A DNA stretch of 44,711 nt, taken from IMG/VR virus record IMGVR_UViG_3300008120_000085, positions 1 through 44,711 of that record. One strand, 5' to 3'. The stretch is from a virus. Numbering within the stretch: the stretch's first letter is position 1; each line of letters opens with the position of its first letter. Under the pieces are notes generated by a model. It ran no database searches and had not been told where the DNA came from. It saw only the letters and a list, made by a program, of their open reading frames with translations. This document shows positions 40,751 to 44,711 of the stretch, piece after piece. The translations under genes were made by a program, and so were the position numbers.

Positions 40751-41473
40751 ATGGTACCAGTAGTTGAAGTATATAAGGCGGTACTTGCTGAACTAAAGCA
40801 TTACAATACCACTAGTATGACACCCGATGAGTTTAACTATCACATCTGGATAGCTACGCTCGAATATGTCAAGAATAGGTATTGGGCACACGAACAGCAT
40901 CAAAAACAGATAGACGATTTATCTGTCATAAAGGTTGTAACTGATGGTATTGCTGGATTTCCTGCGCCATTAGTAAATCTTGGTCCTGCTGTTGCCGGTC
41001 AGGAATATGTACAACTTCCTGCTAACTATCTTCACCTACTGGCTGTATCTGTCAAAGTAAAGTATAAAAATCAACCTTGCGAAGTTGATAATACTATATC
41101 CGGGTATATTTCTGCTACTCACTTGAAAGATGATTTTAGATTTACCATTGAAGATGACTACTACAAGAAGCCGTCTGCCGAATGGCCAAATCTATACTAC
41201 GATCAAAGAGGAAACAGACTTACATTTAGATGCGGAGACAGTATAGTTCAAGATGTAAAAATTGCATATTTACGATTGCCACAGCGTATATTTTTTGATG
41301 TAACAAATCAAAACAATGTAGACTCAGAGTTTGCATGGCCTCAAACGCTAGAAATTGTAAAGCACTGTGTAATCTCTTATCTTGAAACCATTAAAGACCC
41401 AAGAGTTCAGTCAATGCTTCCGATAACTGAAAGAAATTTTTTACAAACACCCCCGCCTAACGTACCAACGTAG
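40751..41473 (+). CDS. Probable head-tail connector (adaptor/ring) protein (240 aa)
   Basis: ATG at 40751, overlapping the upstream stop codon. Helical N-terminus (EVYKAVLAELKHYNTTSMTPDEFNYHIW), a beta-rich middle (EYVQLPANYLHLLAVSVKVKYKNQPCEVD, then RFTIEDDYYKKPSAEWPNLYYD) and a VQDVKIAYLRLPQRI strand. The layout and position, two genes after the capsid, suit an adaptor or stopper that docks on the portal; this is inference. No named family recognised. Confidence 0.7.
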   Translation: MVPVVEVYKAVLAELKHYNTTSMTPDEFNYHIWIATLEYVKNRYWAHEQHQKQIDDLSVIKVVTDGIAGFPAPLVNLGPAVAGQEYVQLPANYLHLLAVSVKVKYKNQPCEVDNTISGYISATHLKDDFRFTIEDDYYKKPSAEWPNLYYDQRGNRLTFRCGDSIVQDVKIAYLRLPQRIFFDVTNQNNVDSEFAWPQTLEIVKHCVISYLETIKDPRVQSMLPITERNFLQTPPPNVPT

Positions 41474-41492
41474 CGGTAAATAATTTAATAAC

Positions 41493-42671
41493 ATGCAAAG
41501 TAATGCTCAAAAACTTTGGATTCCGAATCCAAACGCAGGTACACTAGTGGATGTTGAAGCACTACAGGGGCCTGATTTTGCAAATGAAGTGCGTATTGTA
41601 GACCAAATCTCAATACTATCTACATCTGTAACACGTTGCCAAAAGGTTTGTGCATCACCATGTGAAGAAAACATCTGGACTATTGAGTTTGGTGATGTTG
41701 ACTTTGGTGATTGCAATTCTTGCGGCAAATCAGTAGGATTTACTCTGTTGCTTAACAGAAATCCTGATTTTGACAATCAAACGTATTTTGAATACAACCA
41801 ACGTAAACAATATGTTTACCAAGGTAATCTTTCTGGTACAGTTACTGGTATTCAGTTAGCTCAATGGTTTTACACTTACATTACAGACCTACAAAATCAA
41901 AATGATCAACACGATCAGTTTTTGGTTGAAGCATCTGTAAGTGGTAACACATTGACACTAACATTTCCATGTAGTGGACTTATTGCTTACAGTTTGATTG
42001 GTATCTATCAACTACCAAACAACAATCTTACTACTGCAGAAACTCCAGTATTTACTGAAACACAAGAAGCAGTAGAAGCTGTATTAAGTCGCGAAAAACT
42101 ACTTCAGCAGTTTCCACAAGAAATCGGTCACGTATTTGGAGAAGCTCCGCGCGACCAATGGATGTGGTGCCAGACTGTTTGCGTTATTACACTGAAAGGT
42201 TGTATTGATGCTTGCAGTAGTTTCTTCGACAATCAGAATAGTGGTCACTTACATACCGGCGCAACTCCATTTGATTTGTTGCTTTATGTAGATAGTTCTG
42301 CTCCTGGTTTTGCTGATTTTATTGATGCATTGAATACATTGTTCCCTAATGCTTGTGATCTTGATGCTCTTCCAGGTTTCCAATCTGGTGTACAAGGTGA
42401 CATAACTGCTGGAATTGATATTACACCTATTGTTGATAATATTGATGCAATCAATGGAACACTTATTAATGTTACCATTGGATCATTATCATTTAGTGTA
42501 ACAGCTACAAGTGGAACAGACTTAGCTACACAAATCAATGGTTTGTTTGCTCCGGCAACACCAGCTACGTATTCTGCGCCAGATATAACATTTGGTGCGC
42601 CTCTATCTAGTTTTGGTTCAACAGCTGTTATAAGCATTGTATCTGATCCAGTTAACTACGTAGGAGAGTAA
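41493..42671 (+). CDS. Cys-rich virion-type protein (392 aa)
   Basis: ATG at 41493. Two Cys-rich regions: residues about 49-76 (TRCQKVCASPCEENIW... and GDCNSCG) and about 228-246 (WCQTVCVITLKGCIDACSSFF). The rest is a Thr/Ser/Asn-rich beta structure typical of tail-tube or decoration proteins (QGNLSGTVTGIQLAQWFYTYI; TPIVDNIDAINGTLINVTIG). At the usual position of a tail or head-completion gene. No family recognised; the metal-type cysteine spacing recurs in other virion proteins here. Confidence 0.75.
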   Translation: MQSNAQKLWIPNPNAGTLVDVEALQGPDFANEVRIVDQISILSTSVTRCQKVCASPCEENIWTIEFGDVDFGDCNSCGKSVGFTLLLNRNPDFDNQTYFEYNQRKQYVYQGNLSGTVTGIQLAQWFYTYITDLQNQNDQHDQFLVEASVSGNTLTLTFPCSGLIAYSLIGIYQLPNNNLTTAETPVFTETQEAVEAVLSREKLLQQFPQEIGHVFGEAPRDQWMWCQTVCVITLKGCIDACSSFFDNQNSGHLHTGATPFDLLLYVDSSAPGFADFIDALNTLFPNACDLDALPGFQSGVQGDITAGIDITPIVDNIDAINGTLINVTIGSLSFSVTATSGTDLATQINGLFAPATPATYSAPDITFGAPLSSFGSTAVISIVSDPVNYVGE

Positions 42672-43090
42672 TGACGATACTGAGCGAGACCTTGTTCTTT
42701 TCTGTCTTAGTTTCGCTTTTTACACAGGGTTTGAGTGCCGCTGCTAACAGTGGCGGCATTCTATACCCGATTAAAGCGTGGATGGAAAATATATCTAGGT
42801 CAAAAAAACTAGACAACAGAAAGATAGAAATATCTGGTTACAAGGAAAATAGAAGACGACAATACCAATCTTCAGAGTGGATTAACCCGGCATTGCAAAA
42901 GCTTGAACTATTACATCTTTACCGCAATCTCTGGCATAAGCCATTGCTAACATGTATGGTATGTATGTCTTCTTTTTATGGAACATTGATTTACTGGATT
43001 GTATATAACCAGTACCCATTATATATTTGGATTCTAGGTATTCCAATATCATCAGCAATAACTGTATTAACCCATAAACTACGAACATGA
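42671..43090 (+). CDS. Membrane protein with CxxCM motif (139 aa)
   Basis: The ATG shares a base with the upstream stop. Predicted spans at about 5-22, 98-113 and 116-134; between the first and second is a basic soluble stretch (RSKKLDNRKIEISGYKENRRRQYQ). KPLLTCMVCMSSFYGTLIYW contains Cys95-x-x-Cys98 just before the second span, a layout found in small phage membrane proteins such as DUF1360-like ones. A membrane protein inside a virion operon is unusual; the function is unknown. Confidence 0.72.
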   Translation: MTILSETLFFSVLVSLFTQGLSAAANSGGILYPIKAWMENISRSKKLDNRKIEISGYKENRRRQYQSSEWINPALQKLELLHLYRNLWHKPLLTCMVCMSSFYGTLIYWIVYNQYPLYIWILGIPISSAITVLTHKLRT

Positions 43091-43716
43091 GTTTTCAAAG
43101 CCTTGAAGCAGTAACATCAAGATTGATGAATGACTTGATTGCTGTTTATGACGATACAAGATTAAACAGAAAAATGATACGCGATAAAGTACTTGTTGCA
43201 AGAGCAAATATTTTATCTAAGTATCTTCGTCAAAATCTTGGTTCTATTGCGGGTCAATACTATAATCAGTGTTGCTTTGAGGTAAATTGTGAACCTGTAT
43301 GCCCGGGTGCTCCTGTAACTGTTATCAGAGGAAAGATACCAGAACTTCTAGCTCAATTAGGCAGGAGAGCATTAAAGTATCTTGGTACCGTAGATGGTAA
43401 ACATCCTTTTGAATGGCGCGATGAATCAAGCACAGAGTTTGTAAGTTATGCTCAGTTTGGTTGTGATAAAAAGAATCCATATTTTGTTCTTACTGGACAA
43501 AAAGCTGATGTGTATGATTTGCCAACAGTTGATACAAAAATGCTTATGGTTAAAGGAATCTTTGCCGACCCATTTGCTTGTGGTTGTCCTGAAGATGATG
43601 TGTTTGTGCCGGCAGATCACATAGATGAAATAGAACAACAAATCAAAGTAGATTTATCGACATTCTTGATACAAAGAAGAATCGATAAAATGAACAATAC
43701 AAATAGCGATAACTAA
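43087..43716 (+). CDS. Unknown virion-region protein with Cys cluster (209 aa)
   Basis: ATGA overlap with the upstream gene. Helical N-terminus (LEAVTSRLMNDLIAVYDDTRLNRKMIRDKV), then QCCFEVNCEPVCPG around residues 61-74 (a four-to-five Cys cluster), IRGKIPELLAQLGRRALKYLG, and a Cys pair in FACGCPEDDVF. The C-terminus is a basic helix. Possibly a tail or connector protein; no family recognised. Confidence 0.72.
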   Translation: MSFQSLEAVTSRLMNDLIAVYDDTRLNRKMIRDKVLVARANILSKYLRQNLGSIAGQYYNQCCFEVNCEPVCPGAPVTVIRGKIPELLAQLGRRALKYLGTVDGKHPFEWRDESSTEFVSYAQFGCDKKNPYFVLTGQKADVYDLPTVDTKMLMVKGIFADPFACGCPEDDVFVPADHIDEIEQQIKVDLSTFLIQRRIDKMNNTNSDN

Positions 43717-44165
43717 TGCCAGGAATACAAAAAAACTTAAAGTACAATGACTTGTACGTTGAAGCACAAAAAAACTATGTGACTGTAGATCCGTTTGGTA
43801 AAAGGTATATCATTTATCAAGGCATGCAGTTTAAGTTTGATTCATACGAAGACATAGAAGTTGGATGCGGTTGCGGTGGAGTTCCAAAAGAAGTTCTTAG
43901 GCATTACAACATTAATGCATTTGCTACTTGCGAAGAAGGAAAATACTTATGGCCTACTGCAAAAGGTTCTTTTTTAATGCTTGTAGTAACGTCAAAACAT
44001 TTTATAGAAACTGATTCTTTAAAATATCCACCTGTAAAAAGTGCATACGAAGACGAAACATCAGGAAAGGATGTAGATTTATTTACACCACCATGGAAAA
44101 GATCAATACCGAGAGAGGGGGGACTGTGGTATACAGACCCTTGGGAATCACAAAAAGGAAGTTAA
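43716..44165 (+). CDS. Unknown virion-region protein with GCGCGG motif (149 aa)
   Basis: Shares one base with the upstream stop. Contains DIEVGCGCGGVPKEVLRHYN (residues about 46-65), an aromatic Trp-rich C-terminus (FTPPWKRSIPREGGLWYTDPWESQKGS) and several Tyr/Lys strands. No family recognised. Its last 73 nt are overlapped by the next gene. Confidence 0.7.
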   Translation: MPGIQKNLKYNDLYVEAQKNYVTVDPFGKRYIIYQGMQFKFDSYEDIEVGCGCGGVPKEVLRHYNINAFATCEEGKYLWPTAKGSFLMLVVTSKHFIETDSLKYPPVKSAYEDETSGKDVDLFTPPWKRSIPREGGLWYTDPWESQKGS

Positions 44166-44711
44166 TAAAAAGGAAAAGAGCCTATAGAAATCATGGAACA
44201 AACTATTTTATAAGAAAGAAAAGATATAGGTTAAACAGAAAGATTGACAACTTTGATAACATAAACTATAGGATATTCTTTGACGAAAACAACTGGGATT
44301 ACGACGAAAAAAGAAACCTACATAGAGCAGTGCGCATTGGAAAGTTAGGTAGGTTTATGAAGCGAAAATGGCTGCCAGATACAGATACACAGCCAAAAGG
44401 AATGTTTGAAAGAAAGAAGAAAAAGTTTGTAATGTACTTGGCCGATTTGTTAATAAAGTTACTGATTGATGACATGATAGAAACTGGTAACAAGATTACA
44501 TTTGCGGCAACCAAAACAAATAATCGTACACTTGAAGGATATTTTAAAATAGGAGTGTTTAAAGATAAAGGTATTTTTACTAACTTTGAGAATCTTATTC
44601 TTTCAATAGTTCCAGGTACGATAGAGCGCATTTCAGATTATTATCCATTAGTGATACTAGAAAACGAACTAAAAAGAAAGCTAAAGAACGCGTACATTCT
44701 TAAAAAAAGAG
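44093..44711 (+). CDS. Lys/Arg-rich protein, truncated by the right edge (206+ aa)
   Basis: Open from ATG 44093, the only ATG near the 5' end of this frame, to the last base; the 3' end lies outside the window. The first 110 residues are strongly basic and Tyr/Asn-rich (KRKLIKRKRAYRNHGTNYFIRKKRYRLNRK), then GMFERKKKKFVMYLADLLIKLLIDDM. The overlap with the preceding gene (73 nt) is long; a GTG or TTG further in could be the true start. Looks like a nucleic-acid-binding or tail-completion protein; not recognised. Confidence 0.65.
   Translation, partial: MEKINTERGGTVVYRPLGITKRKLIKRKRAYRNHGTNYFIRKKRYRLNRKIDNFDNINYRIFFDENNWDYDEKRNLHRAVRIGKLGRFMKRKWLPDTDTQPKGMFERKKKKFVMYLADLLIKLLIDDMIETGNKITFAATKTNNRTLEGYFKIGVFKDKGIFTNFENLILSIVPGTIERISDYYPLVILENELKRKLKNAYILKKR

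Noticed and set aside
44299-44631. Minus-strand open frame of 110 codons near the right edge
   Set aside because: The plus-strand frame through the same DNA is longer, continues the operon and has normal charged composition.
1-44711. CRISPR array or insertion sequence
   Set aside because: No regularly spaced direct repeats, transposase-like protein or terminal inverted repeats were noticed.

Overview
The window is part of the genome of a tailed double-stranded DNA phage, or a prophage or phage-plasmid of that type, that very probably infects a member of the Bacteroidetes. The phage assignment rests on a large terminase, portal, probable scaffold and major-capsid-like block, tail-fibre genes, an amidase endolysin, and recombination genes (ERF annealing protein, SSB, RusA). 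The Bacteroidetes host is inferred from AT-rich DNA, start codons preceded by A/T-rich sequence instead of clear Shine-Dalgarno sites, signal peptides ending just before Gln (LFA-Q, AYS-Q, VFG-Q), a good -33 TTTG / -7 TAnnTTTG type promoter, and a small TAVEWL...EKEQI protein family that I associate with Bacteroidetes phages. No integrase, repressor, DNA polymerase, helicase, primase, tape-measure protein or tRNA was recognised. With such genes missing and a gene cut at each end, this is likely an incomplete genome.

Layout. Positions 2-2817 (+) are the distal end of a late operon: a truncated Cys-rich protein, an unknown virion-type protein, a tail-collar fibre with HxH metal motifs, and a peptidoglycan-binding/amidase endolysin. 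It converges on a long minus-strand block (21990 down to 2806) of early/middle genes. From its promoter-proximal side this holds small membrane and exported proteins, a Gp157-family protein, an exported glucosaminidase, an ERF annealing protein, an SSB with a DLPF tail, a large ParB-like protein, a RadC-type JAMM protein, many tiny genes (three of them tandem paralogues), a HELMH metallopeptidase translationally coupled to a spore-photoproduct-lyase-like radical SAM enzyme, and a final small gene.

The intergenic region 21376-21666 separates two minus-strand units. It carries a 16-bp palindrome, TGTTCCACGTGGAACA, matching the bacterial parS consensus, next to a UUCG-loop terminator. Just beyond it, at about 22.0-22.15 kb, transcription diverges. 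A short plus-strand module (22152-25030) has unusually G/T-rich coding sequence. It encodes a HeH/SAP-type protein, two membrane/coiled-coil proteins, a stand-alone class II aminoacyl-tRNA-synthetase-like catalytic core and a RusA resolvase, and ends in a strong terminator.

A new promoter at about 25.1 kb starts the late operon (25131 to the right edge). It encodes fibre/receptor-binding-type proteins, two holin-like membrane proteins, short Cys-motif proteins, then TerL, portal, scaffold-like protein, major-capsid-like protein, connector/tail candidates and a truncated basic protein. A recurring feature is paired or clustered cysteines (CC, CxxC, CxC) in at least eight virion-type proteins. 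The points most worth following are the ParB plus parS-like pair, the aaRS-like enzyme, the radical SAM/zincin pair and the dicysteine virion proteins.
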